Shown here piece after piece: positions 17,642 through 24,866 of a stretch of 64,000 nt of DNA (position 1 is its first letter; each line of letters starts with the position of its first letter). The notes beneath the pieces were generated by a model. It saw only the letters and a program-made list of their open reading frames with translations. It ran no database searches and was not told the DNA's origin. Origin of the DNA: Streptomyces sp. ICBB 8177 (lineage in GTDB: Bacteria; Actinomycetota; Actinomycetes; Streptomycetales; Streptomycetaceae). A program made the position numbers and the translations under genes. The DNA lies in contig NZ_NSKH01000023.1 of the NCBI RefSeq assembly GCF_003144095.1, positions 358,964-422,963 on the forward strand, read 5' to 3'.

Positions 17642-19113
17642 GACGCCGCCCGCTCGTCGACCGACTCCGTCCCCGAAGCCGTGTCCGCGACGGGTTCCGC
17701 GTCCGGGTGGGCCAGTCCGAGGTGGTCGCGCAGCGTCGTGCCCTCGTACTCGGTCCGGAACACCCCGCGTTCCTGGAGCAGCGGCACCACGGTGTCGGCG
17801 AACTCGTCCAGGCCGCCCGGGGTGATGTGGGGGACCAGGATGAAGCCGTCGGCCGCGTCGGCCTGCACGAACGCGTCGATGGTGGCGGCGACGGTGGCGG
17901 CCGATCCCACGAACGACTGGCGGCCGGTCTTGTCGATGATCAGCTCGCGGATCGACAGCTTGTGTGCCTCGGCGTACTCCCGCCACTCGCGCGCGGTGGC
18001 GAACGGGTCGCGGAACATCCGGACGCCGGCCCGGCCGCGGGCGATGGTGTGCTCCGTGAGGTCCGGGTCGACGTCGGGTAGCGGTCCGTCCGGGTCGTAC
18101 GAGGACAGGTCGCGGTTCCACACCTGTTCCAGGTAATGGATCGCGGTCTGACCGCTGACCTGCTGCCGCCGCACCTCGTGGGCGAGTTCGCGCGCCTCGG
18201 CGTCGGTGTCGCCGAGCACGAAGGTCGCCGCGGGCAGGATGAGCAGCTGGTCGTGGGTGCGGCCGTGGCGGGCCAGGCGGCGCTTGACGTCGGCGTAGAA
18301 CTCGCGGCCCGCGTCCAGCGTGCTGTGCCGGCTGAAGATGGCGTCCGCGTCGGCGGCGGCGAACTCGCGGCCCTCGTCGGAGTCCCCGGCCTGGAAGACG
18401 ACCGGCCGGCCCTGCGGAGCGCGCGGGACGTCGAACCGCCCGGCGATGTCGAAGTGCTGACCGGTGTGCCGGAACGCGCCGGCCCTGGCGTCGCGCAGGA
18501 AGACACCGGCGGCCTGGTCGGCGGCGATCTCGTCGCCCTTCCAGGAGTCGAACAGCTCGTTGGCGGTGGCCAGGAACTCCCGCGCCCGCGAGTAGCGCTC
18601 CTCGCGCGGGAGGAAGCCGCCGCGCCGGAAGTTCTCGCCGGTGAAGGCGTCCCAGGAGGTGACCACGTTCCACGCGGAACGCCCGCCCGACAGGTGGTCG
18701 AGGCTGGCGAACTGGCGGGCCACCTCGTACGGCTCGTTGAACGTGGAGTTGATGGTGCCGGTCAGGCCGATGCGGTCGGTGACGGCGGCGAGCGCGGCCA
18801 GCACGGTGAAGGTGTCGGGCCGTCCCACCACATCCAAGTCGTAGATCTTCCCGCCCTGTTCGCGCAGCCGCAGGCCCTCGGCGAGGAAGAGGAAGTCGAA
18901 CTTCGCGCGTTCGGCGGTGCGCGCGAAGTGGGCGAAGGAACTGAACTCGATGTGGCTTCCGGCTCTCGGGTCACTCCACACGGTGGTGTTGTTGACGCCG
19001 GGGAAGTGCGCGGCGAGGTGGATCTGCTTGGCGGGCTTGCCGGGCGTGACGGGCTTGCCAGGTGTGGCGGGCGTGCCGGTGGTGGCGGGCTTGCCGGTGG
19101 GCGGCTTGCTCAT
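17638..19113 (-). CDS. NtaA/SnaA/DmoA-family FMN-dependent monooxygenase (YtnJ-like)
   Basis: FMN-dependent monooxygenase of the NtaA/SnaA/DszA/DmoA group, 491 residues. Typical marks: IHLAAHFPGVNNTTVWSDP near the start, FARTAERAKFDFLFLAEGL, DTFTVLAALAAVTDRIGL, GTINSTFNEPYEVARQFASL, SGGRSAWNVVTSWD and VVFQAGDSDEGREFAA. This is the class of YtnJ/CmoJ, which cleaves S-alkyl cysteine derivatives, and of DszA and DmoA, so sulfur chemistry is plausible. The first 30 residues are an unusual Gly-Lys-Pro/Thr-Pro-rich repeat tail not present in the family core. The stop overlaps the next gene's GTG start. Confidence 0.9.
   Translation of the reverse strand: MSKPPTGKPATTGTPATPGKPVTPGKPAKQIHLAAHFPGVNNTTVWSDPRAGSHIEFSSFAHFARTAERAKFDFLFLAEGLRLREQGGKIYDLDVVGRPDTFTVLAALAAVTDRIGLTGTINSTFNEPYEVARQFASLDHLSGGRSAWNVVTSWDAFTGENFRRGGFLPREERYSRAREFLATANELFDSWKGDEIAADQAAGVFLRDARAGAFRHTGQHFDIAGRFDVPRAPQGRPVVFQAGDSDEGREFAAADADAIFSRHSTLDAGREFYADVKRRLARHGRTHDQLLILPAATFVLGDTDAEARELAHEVRRQQVSGQTAIHYLEQVWNRDLSSYDPDGPLPDVDPDLTEHTIARGRAGVRMFRDPFATAREWREYAEAHKLSIRELIIDKTGRQSFVGSAATVAATIDAFVQADAADGFILVPHITPGGLDEFADTVVPLLQERGVFRTEYEGTTLRDHLGLAHPDAEPVADTASGTESVDERAAS
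19026..19104. repeat. Imperfect in-gene tandem repeats coding a GKP/TPG-rich N-terminal tail
   Basis: Within the start of the NtaA-like gene the sequence GGCGGGCTTGCCGG and close variants recur four to five times at 15-18 bp intervals. They encode the repeated T-P-G-K-P/A-T units of residues about 5-29. Confidence 0.65.
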
Positions 19114-19134
19114 GGTGCGGCGGTCCTTCCCTGG

Positions 19135-20340
19135 TCAGGCGGTGGCGGCGTAGCGGCTCGCGGGGCGGGCGAGGCCGAGCAGACCGCGCAGGGTGCCGGC
19201 CTCGTAGGCGCGGCGGAACAGGTTCCGGCGCTGGAGCTCCGGCACCAGGCCACGGGTGATCCGTTCCAGGTCGTGACCGGCGACCGCGGGGCGCAGCCGG
19301 AATCCGGACAGCCCCGCCGCACTCAACTCCTCCAGCACGTCGGCCAGTTGGCCGGGCGTGCCGGTGAAGACGCGGGCGTCGGAGGTGTACGGCGTGCCCG
19401 CGAGGTCGTCCAGCCGTGCCCGGCGCGCGGTCGCCGCCTGGGCGTCGTCGTCCAGGAACACCACGAGGTCGCCGAAGACGTGCAGGGGATCGTTCGCCCT
19501 TCCCGCCGCCGCCCGTTCGGCGTGCACGGCCTCGACGGCCGCCCTGGCCGCGGCGGTGTCGTGCGGGGTGACGAAGCCGACGTCGGCGGAGCGGCCCACC
19601 AGCCGGTACGCGGCGGGACCGTGCGCCAGCGCGGCGACGACCGGCTGGCCCTGCGGCGGGCGCGGGGTGATGGACGGGCCCTTGACGCTGAACCGGGCGC
19701 CCTCGAAGTCGATGTAGTGCAGCTTGTCGCGGTCGACGAAGCGCCCGGTGGCCGCGTCGCGGATCTCCGCATCATCCTCCCAGCTGTCCCACAGCCGCCG
19801 GACCACCTCGACGTGGTCGGCCGCCTCGTTCAGCAGTTCGTCCACCAACTGCCGGGGAGGCGGGCTCCCTTCGTCGGAGCGGGGGAAGGTGCGGCGGCCG
19901 AAGTGCGCGGCTTCGTGCGGTCGCGCCGACACCAGGATCCGCAGTCCGGCGCGCCCCGAGCTGACGTAGTCGAGGGTGGCGACCGCCTTGGAGACGTGGA
20001 ACGGCTCGGTGTGCGTGGCCACGACGGTGGGGACCAGCCCGATGTGGTGGGTCAGCGGCGCGATCCGGGCGGCGACCAGGACGGCGTCCAGCCGTCCGCG
20101 TACCTGGTCGGTGCGCTCGTCCGGTTCTGTGGGATGCGAGGACTGAAGGCCCAGCCCGTCCTCGAAGGTCACGAAGTCGAGCAGGCCGCGTTCGGCCTCG
20201 CCGACCAGGTCGGCCCAGTAGGCGGCGGTGAACAGGTCGTTCGGGCGCGCGCCGGGTTCGCGCCAGGCGGCGGGATGCCAGCCCGTGCCGTCGAGTGCGA
20301 CGGCGAGGTGCAGCGGGGAGCGGGATGCGGATGCGGACAC
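19135..20340 (-). CDS. LLM-class flavin-dependent oxidoreductase
   Basis: Luciferase-like family protein of 401 residues. Seen: LHLAVALDGTGWHPAAWRE, WADLVGEAERGLLDFVTFEDG, HIGLVPTVVATHTEPFHVSK, TLDYVSSGRAGLRILVSARP and QPVVAALAHGPAAYRLVGRS. It belongs to the long-form group near NtaA-type enzymes found in sulfur scavenging operons. GTG start with AGGAAGG about 10 nt upstream. It lies directly after a permease gene that has no in-frame stop before this start, and is followed after 21 bp by the NtaA-like gene. This is the first of the four flavin enzymes in transcription order. Confidence 0.87.
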   Translation of the reverse strand: MSASASRSPLHLAVALDGTGWHPAAWREPGARPNDLFTAAYWADLVGEAERGLLDFVTFEDGLGLQSSHPTEPDERTDQVRGRLDAVLVAARIAPLTHHIGLVPTVVATHTEPFHVSKAVATLDYVSSGRAGLRILVSARPHEAAHFGRRTFPRSDEGSPPPRQLVDELLNEAADHVEVVRRLWDSWEDDAEIRDAATGRFVDRDKLHYIDFEGARFSVKGPSITPRPPQGQPVVAALAHGPAAYRLVGRSADVGFVTPHDTAAARAAVEAVHAERAAAGRANDPLHVFGDLVVFLDDDAQAATARRARLDDLAGTPYTSDARVFTGTPGQLADVLEELSAAGLSGFRLRPAVAGHDLERITRGLVPELQRRNLFRRAYEAGTLRGLLGLARPASRYAATA

Positions 20341-21290
20341 GGAGGGGCTGCCTTCCTGATCGGCCGTGTGTGGTCGCCTGACCGGTGGCTCGGGGCTCCG
20401 GCGGCACGGGAAGGAACTGGACGACGGACACGACGCTGGTGTGGACCACGTACCAGGCGGTGGCGGCCAGCAGCAGCGGCACGATGTCGCCCGGGTAGGT
20501 GCTGCCCATGCTCTGCACCGAGCCGAACAGGTCGAGCAGCGAGACGTAGAAGACCAGCGAGGTGCTCTTGACCAGGCCGATCAACTGGTTGACGTAGGAC
20601 GGCACGATGGCGCGCAGGGCCTGGGGGAAGACGATCCGGCCGAACTGGTACCCCTTCGGCAGACCGAGCGCCGCGGCGGCCTCGTGCCGGCCCTGGTCCA
20701 CCGACAGGATGCCGGCGCGCACCACTTCGGCGGCGTAGGCGGCCTCGTTGAGGCTCAGCCCGACGACCGCGATCACCAGGTCACTGGCGAGCCGCGACTC
20801 GTCGAACCGCACGAACGCGGGGCCGAACGGGATGCCGAGGCTGAGGGTGTGGTAAGGCGCGCTGAAGTTGTAGAGGAACAACAGCACGACGATCAGCGGC
20901 ACCGAGCGGAAGAGCCAGACGTAGGTCCAACTCGCCGCCCGCAGAGCGGGGTTGGCGGACAGCCTGGCCAGCGCCAGGGCGATGCCGCCGAGCAGTCCGA
21001 GCACGGCGCTGAGCGCGGTCACCTCCAGGGTGATGAGCAGGCCGTTGAGGATCACCGGGCGGACCGACCAGTAGGCGAAGCGGTCCCACGCGAAGAAGCG
21101 GTTGGTCACCAGGCCGTGCAGGACCTGCGCGACCAGCACCAGGACGACGGCCGTGCTGATCCAGCGGCCGGGGTGCCGCCGGGGCAGGACGCGCGGTGGC
21201 GGCGTGGCAACGGCGACGAGGGCCGGCGGGCCCGGATCGGCCTGCGAGGCCGTGCCCGGGTGGCGCGGCGGTGATCAGGGGTTCGGTCAT
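20341..21290 (-). pseudogene. Amino-acid-type ABC transporter permease, apparently frameshifted
   Basis: Second membrane subunit of the importer. The conserved body reads in one frame from about 21260 down to 20390 and contains TYVWLFRSVPLIVVLLFLYN, the EAA loop (EAAAALGLPKGYQFGRIV, VFPQALRAIVPSYVNQ) and VKSTSLVFYVSLLDLFGSV. The natural ATG start at 21290 (MTEPLITAA, preceded by GGGAG) is in another frame; the body frame has a TGA at 21275-21277 and no ATG or GTG until 21139, which lies inside TM1. One extra base between about 21277 and 21241 explains this. At the other end the body frame has no stop before the next gene's start and stays open to 19772, suggesting a second lesion. It may be a sequencing error or real decay. 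Confidence 0.65.
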
Positions 21291-21606
21291 GAGAGGCTCC
21301 CGGGAAGGGCGTTCACGCGGGACCGGCCGGGTCGCCGCCGACAGCGACGACTTGTGGGCCGACGGCGGCCGACACGTACGCCGAGGTGGCGCACCCGGTG
21401 GGAGGCGCGAAGCACGGGACGAGCGGCGGAGGGGGGTACGCGGGCGGAGCCCACCGGATCACGGGCGGACAGACGCGGCCGGCCGGTCACGAACGAGTGA
21501 ACGGGCGGAGCGTGTCGCCGTGGACGAGTGGACGGACCCGAGCGGGCGGACCTCACCGCCGGGGCGGACGGGCCGCCTCAGGACGCGGCCGGTGTGGCGT
21601 GGGCGG
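21291..21606 (-). other. Leader region between leader peptide and permease start
   Basis: This 316-bp untranslated stretch on the minus strand separates the leader-peptide stop from the permease start. It is G+C-rich with many short inverted repeats, so it could fold into attenuator structures, but I cannot pick out one convincing terminator/antiterminator pair by eye. No further gene is seen. Confidence 0.4.
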
Positions 21607-21750
21607 TCAGCGCCGCGGGGCGGCGGGGAGTCCGGCGGCGGTACACAGGGCGCTGCTGACCCGCAGCAGGTCGACGCAGCGGTTGGCTACGAGGTGTGCG
21701 GAGATCCGGCCGTGGCGCCGCCGCGCGGTCGCTCCCGGTCCTGTCTCCAT
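21607..21750 (-). CDS. Putative sulfur-responsive leader peptide (47 aa)
   Basis: Short ORF located between a SAM-IV riboswitch and the sulfur operon on the minus strand. The C-terminal half carries LVANRCVDLLRVSSALC, matching the pattern of actinobacterial leader peptides upstream of sulfur-assimilation genes (R-x-H-x-DL-x-RV-x-SALC). Two Cys codons lie in the conserved segment, so ribosome stalling at low cysteine could control the downstream operon. The start ATG (METGPG) is preceded only by GGTGACGGTG, a weak Shine-Dalgarno; other starts upstream in the same frame are possible. The role is inferred from motif and position; the plus-strand leader at 22235 is its counterpart. Confidence 0.7.
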   Translation of the reverse strand: METGPGATARRRHGRISAHLVANRCVDLLRVSSALCTAAGLPAAPRR

Positions 21751-21808
21751 CACCGTCACCGCCACCCGTCCGCCCTCGCGGGCCTCGCGCTTACCGAGAG
21801 TCTTCGGT

Positions 21809-21890
21809 CCGGTCGTCACCTGGAGCACACCACCGCGGAGCGAGGGTTGCCGGTCTGCGGGCCAGGGCCTGTCGCCGACACTCATGACCG
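21809..21890 (-). ncRNA. SAM-IV riboswitch (minus-strand operon)
   Basis: Reading the minus strand: CGGTCATGAGTGTC at the 5' end, CCCTGGCCCGCAGACCGGCA in the middle followed by ACCC, then TGTGCTCCAGGTGACGACCG at the 3' end. This matches the SAM-IV consensus as I know it (GGTCATGAG... CCGGCAACCC... GGTGCCCCGGGTGACGACC). The P1 stem CGGTC/GACCG closes it. It begins about 5 nt after the predicted transcription start and precedes the leader peptide and the organosulfur operon, so high S-adenosylmethionine should shut the operon down. Confidence 0.88.
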
Positions 21891-21901
21891 TTGTGGGCCG
21901 T

Positions 21902-21931
21902 AACGTAGGCAGGGCGCCGAACGAATGTCAA
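21902..21931 (-). promoter_or_regulatory. Promoter of the minus-strand sulfur operon
   Basis: On the minus strand TTGACA (21931-21926) and TACGTT (21907-21902) are separated by 18 bp, close to the vegetative (HrdB-type) consensus. The predicted start near 21895 puts the SAM-IV aptamer at the very 5' end of the RNA. Confidence 0.75.
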
Positions 21932-22016
21932 TGCGCCGGCGCCGTCCACCACACGCTCCCGGCCGCCTCGCCGCGCGGCCCGGTGGCCGATGTCGTCTCG
22001 GTCCTCGGAAGGCTTC

Positions 22017-22045
22017 TTGACGCCCCCAGGGGGCACGGCCACACT
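22017..22045 (+). promoter_or_regulatory. Promoter of the plus-strand riboswitch/leader/GST unit
   Basis: TTGACG (22017-22022) is followed after 17 bp by CACACT (22040-22045). The -10 is weak, but the predicted start near 22052 again places the SAM-IV aptamer at the RNA 5' end, mirroring the divergent side. Confidence 0.55.
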
Positions 22046-22053
22046 CGTGGACA

Positions 22054-22165
22054 CGGTCATGATTGTCAGCGCCGGCGTCGCGGGAGCCCCGCGGCGGCGG
22101 TCACCGGCCCCGGCCCGCTGACAGGCAACCCTTCCACCGCGACGGGGTGCCCCGGGTGACGACCG
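22054..22165 (+). ncRNA. SAM-IV riboswitch (plus strand)
   Basis: Starts CGGTCATGATTGTCAGCG and contains CCCCGGCCCGCTGACAGGCA then ACCC, then ACGGGGTGCCCCGGGTGACG and GACCG, close to the SAM-IV consensus. The P1 stem CGGTC (22054-22058) pairs with GACCG (22161-22165); the TGTCAGCG/CGCTGACA helix is perfect. It has a longer GC-rich insertion between these than the minus-strand copy. It precedes a leader peptide and the GST-like gene. Confidence 0.92.
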
Positions 22166-22234
22166 GGTCCCGTCGGCGCGGCGGGGCAAGCGCGGTCTCG
22201 CGTCCCCGCGAGCCCGTGGGAGGGACCGGTGGAG

Positions 22235-22309
22235 ATGTCCAGGATCCTGACCAGAAGGTTGCACATCGATCTGCTGCGGGTGTGCAGCGCCTACGACGAG
22301 GCGGCCTGA
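22235..22309 (+). CDS. Putative sulfur-responsive leader peptide (24 aa)
   Basis: A 24-codon ORF reading MSRILTRRLHIDLLRVCSAY and four more residues (DEAA). The RRLHIDLLRVCSA core is the actinobacterial leader-peptide signature seen upstream of sulfur genes, with one Cys codon in the conserved position. GGAGGG lies about 13 nt and GGTGGAG immediately upstream of the ATG. It sits 70 bp after the plus-strand SAM-IV riboswitch and 233 bp before the GST-like gene. A hairpin with arms GCGGGC/GCCCGC (22336-22341 and 22357-22362) just after it might act as an attenuator. Function is inferred. Confidence 0.78.
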   Translation: MSRILTRRLHIDLLRVCSAYDEAA

Positions 22310-22541
22310 CCCGCCCGTCACACGTCGTCCGTGTCGCGGGCGTGGTGCCACGCGTCGCCCGCACCGCCGCGCGCACCCACGCCGTCGAGCGTGACTGCCG
22401 CTACGGCTTCCGGGCGCGGCCTGACGTAGCGTCATCCCGGCTTGCGCAGCACGGCTGTTCCGGCACCGTCGCCTCCACGTTCCCGTGTCCGAGGTGTGCC
22501 ACGCGGGTGCCCGGAGGCCTCTCACCACGCCTTGGAGAGTC

Positions 22542-23384
22542 ATGTCCCATACCGTTCCCGGCTGTTCGGCGCCCTCTCGCAACCTCCAACTCGCCCCGGT
22601 TGGCACCGCGTTGACGGAAGGCGCGGCGCCCGAGCGGTTCCGTGCCCGGATCGGCGACCTGCGGGCGCGCGGCTTCTACCCGGCGCCGCACCGCTACCAC
22701 CTGTACCTGGAGCAGGACTGCCCCCGCTCGCTGCGCGTGTCGATCACCCTGGCGCTGCTGGGCCTCCAGGACGTGGTCGGCGTCACCGTGCTGTCGTCGA
22801 GCGACGAGGGGGCTGAGGCGCTGCGCCGGGCCTACGACGCCACCTGGTACCGCTACCGGGGCCCGCTCACCGTCCCCGCGCTGTGCGACCAGTGGACCGG
22901 CCGTGTCGTGAGCAACCACACGCCCGACATCCTCCGCGACCTGGCCGAGCGCCTCGGGTCCCAAGGCCCGCACCCATCAACGGAGTTGCGCCCTGTGGCG
23001 CTCGCCGCACGCATCGACGCCTTCCGCGAGCTCCTGGACGAGGAGATCGCGTCGGCGCCGGCCCTGCCGGGGGAGCGGGCCGCGGCGCTGGACCGGCTCG
23101 ACCGGCGGCTGGCCGGTCAACCGTACGCTCTGGGCGCGGAGTTGACCGCCGCCGACATCGACCTCTGGGTGGCCCTCCTCCACCTGGACTCGCAGCTGCC
23201 CGGCGCCGACGAGCCTGACGGTCGCCATCCGCACCTGTCGTCTTACGTGCGACGTCTGTCGGCGCACCCGGCGTTCGCGCAGGCGTACCGTCAGTCCAGT
23301 CCGGCCAGGAGCTCCTTGAGGAACGGCACGGTGCGGTCCGGCTGCTCGGCCGTCGCGCACAGCCGGTCCATCACCGCCATGTAG
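22542..23384 (+). CDS. Glutathione S-transferase family protein, glutathionyl-hydroquinone reductase (ECM4/YqjG)-like
   Basis: Thioredoxin-fold plus C-terminal all-alpha GST domain, 280 residues. The N-terminal part matches the Xi-class pattern: RFRARIGDLRARGFYPAPHR, YHLYLEQDCPRS at the active site, LLGLQDVVGVTVLSS, and TVPALCDQWTGRVVSNHTPD. The usual CPW(A/T) active site is CPRS here, keeping the Cys but not the Trp. The helical domain follows at about 150-260 (YALGAELTAADIDLWVALLH). ATG has GGAG 7 nt upstream. Actinomycetes make mycothiol instead of glutathione, so the co-substrate is unclear. Its last 94 bp overlap the convergent XRE gene. The SAM-IV/leader control upstream ties it to sulfur metabolism. 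Confidence 0.82.
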   Translation: MSHTVPGCSAPSRNLQLAPVGTALTEGAAPERFRARIGDLRARGFYPAPHRYHLYLEQDCPRSLRVSITLALLGLQDVVGVTVLSSSDEGAEALRRAYDATWYRYRGPLTVPALCDQWTGRVVSNHTPDILRDLAERLGSQGPHPSTELRPVALAARIDAFRELLDEEIASAPALPGERAAALDRLDRRLAGQPYALGAELTAADIDLWVALLHLDSQLPGADEPDGRHPHLSSYVRRLSAHPAFAQAYRQSSPARSSLRNGTVRSGCSAVAHSRSITAM

Positions 23385-24202
23385 TCGTCCACCTCGTCCG
23401 GGTTGTCCAGGTACAGCGCGCTGGTGAGCTGTTCGAGGTAGACGACGTCGGGCAGGTGTGGTTCCTGGAAGCGGAGGATGGTGATCGGCCCGCCCGCCGC
23501 CGCCAGGCCGCCGGAGGCGAACGGGGCCACCTGGAGGATGACGTTGGGCAACTCGGCGACCTCCAGGAGGTGTTCGAGCTGCTCCCTCATCACCGCGACA
23601 CTGCCCGGCACCCGGCGCAGGGCGGCCTCGTCGACCACCGCCCACAGCGTCGGCGCCTCCGGCCTGGTCAGCAACCTCTGCCGTTCCATGCGCAGTTGGA
23701 CCCTGCGCTCGATCAGCCGGTCGGGATCGTCCGGGTGGCCGAGGAGTATGACCTCGCGGGCGTAGTCGGCCGTCTGCAACAGGCCGGGGACGAACTGGAC
23801 CTCGTAGGTCCGGATGAAGTCGGTCGCCTCCTCCAGGCCGATCAACGTCTCGAACCAGTCGGTCATCACGTCGCCGTACCCCTGCCACCAGCCCGGCACC
23901 CGGGAGCGCCGGGCCAGGGCGAGGTAGTCGGCACGCTCGGTCTCGTCGGCCACGCCGTAGAGCGTGAGCAGGTCCGCGACGTCACGCTCCTTCAGGCCGA
24001 CCTTGCCGAGTTCCAGGCGGCTGATCTTCGCGTGCGAACCGCGGATGGCCTTGCCGGCGTCCTCCGGCGTGATACCGCGTTCCTTGCGGAGCCTGCGCAG
24101 TTGGCTGCCCAGGACGATGCGCAGGACCGTGGGGCCGCTGCCCGGATTGTCCAGGTAGCGCCGCATGGGCTGCTCGCTGTTCGGCAGCGGCATGGCGGTC
24201 AT
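23291..24202 (-). CDS. XRE-family regulator with DUF5753 (WhiJ/Scr1-like)
   Basis: Regulator of the large Streptomyces family with an N-terminal Cro/C1 HTH and a C-terminal DUF5753 domain, 303 residues. HTH at about residues 28-85: LGSQLRRLRKERGITPEDAG, then GSHAKISRLELGKVGLKERD. DUF5753 follows with PGLLQTADYAREVIL, ERRVQLRMERQRLL, LEVAELPNVILQVAPF and FQEPHLPDVVYLEQL. ATG at 24202 (MTAMPLPNSEQ) has GGGGAG 6 nt upstream. Paired with the DUF397 gene upstream and an HATPase gene nearby, it forms the WhiJ/AbaA-type trio typical of streptomycetes, which affect development and antibiotic production. Confidence 0.93.
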   Translation of the reverse strand: MTAMPLPNSEQPMRRYLDNPGSGPTVLRIVLGSQLRRLRKERGITPEDAGKAIRGSHAKISRLELGKVGLKERDVADLLTLYGVADETERADYLALARRSRVPGWWQGYGDVMTDWFETLIGLEEATDFIRTYEVQFVPGLLQTADYAREVILLGHPDDPDRLIERRVQLRMERQRLLTRPEAPTLWAVVDEAALRRVPGSVAVMREQLEHLLEVAELPNVILQVAPFASGGLAAAGGPITILRFQEPHLPDVVYLEQLTSALYLDNPDEVDDYMAVMDRLCATAEQPDRTVPFLKELLAGLD

Positions 24203-24296
24203 TCCGGCTCCCCTGAGTTGCTGGGCGAGCACTCAGTCTGGCACCCACGGTCCCGTCCCGTACAGTCATCTGGTGCTGGCGTGCCCCGAACCGGGG

Positions 24297-24542
24297 TCAC
24301 TGACCACCCGTGACCATCGCGTCGAAGTCGCCGTCCCTGGCGCCGCCGATGAACGCCACGATCTCCTCGCGCGTGTAGACGAGTGCCGGCCCCTCGGGGT
24401 GGCGGGAGTTGCGCACGGCGAAGCCGCCGCCGGGCAGCGCGGTCATCTCCACGCAGTTGCCGTTGGGGTTGCTGCGCCGGCTCTTGGTCCACACGGCGCC
24501 CTCGATCAGGGTGGCGGGCACCCCGTTGTCGTACGTCCGCAT
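24297..24542 (-). CDS. DUF397 domain protein
   Basis: Small protein of 81 residues with the DUF397 core: WTKSRRSNPNGNCVEMTALP, then FAVRNSRHPEGPALVYTREE and EIVAFIGGARDGDFD. Length and sequence are typical. Start ATG (MRTYDNGVP) has AGAAGGAGAG upstream. It lies 94 bp upstream of the XRE/DUF5753 gene on the same strand, its normal partner; in such pairs the DUF397 protein is thought to oppose the regulator. Molecular activity is not established. Confidence 0.93.
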   Translation of the reverse strand: MRTYDNGVPATLIEGAVWTKSRRSNPNGNCVEMTALPGGGFAVRNSRHPEGPALVYTREEIVAFIGGARDGDFDAMVTGGQ

Positions 24543-24670
24543 CGTCAGGTCTCTCCTTCTGGTCGGTCCACTCGGTGCCCGTGCGCGGGTTCGCGCCCAG
24601 GCCGCATCCGCAGGTGCACGCGGTGGCGGCGCCGCCTCCCGAACGGCGGGTGACAGACCGTCAACTCCCC

Positions 24671-24758
24671 GTGCACGTGCATCTGTACTTGCATGTGTAC
24701 TTACCGATGCACTTACAGATGCGTTTACGCCCGACTGTAATTGCAGATGTGCTTGCAG
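24671..24758. repeat. Array of seven degenerate 12-bp repeats (consensus RTGYACTTRCAG)
   Basis: Starting at 24671 the sequence can be cut into 12-mers GTGCACGTGCAT, CTGTACTTGCAT, GTGTACTTACCG, ATGCACTTACAG and ATGCGTTTACGC, then a 4-nt insertion, then CTGTAATTGCAG and ATGTGCTTGCAG. The tract is much more AT-rich than its surroundings. It lies in the 324-bp gap between the divergent DUF397 and HATPase genes, so it is probably a multi-site operator or promoter region of the trio. Nothing else is seen in this gap. Confidence 0.75.
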
Positions 24759-24866
24759 CGGGAGCCGGGCGCGCGGAATAGTGGGGTTCGGCAGAGAAAC
24801 CGTTCGTGACGACGACTGCCCCCAGGGTCTCCGTGGCGACCTGCGGGGGCCTCCGCGGAGAACGTG

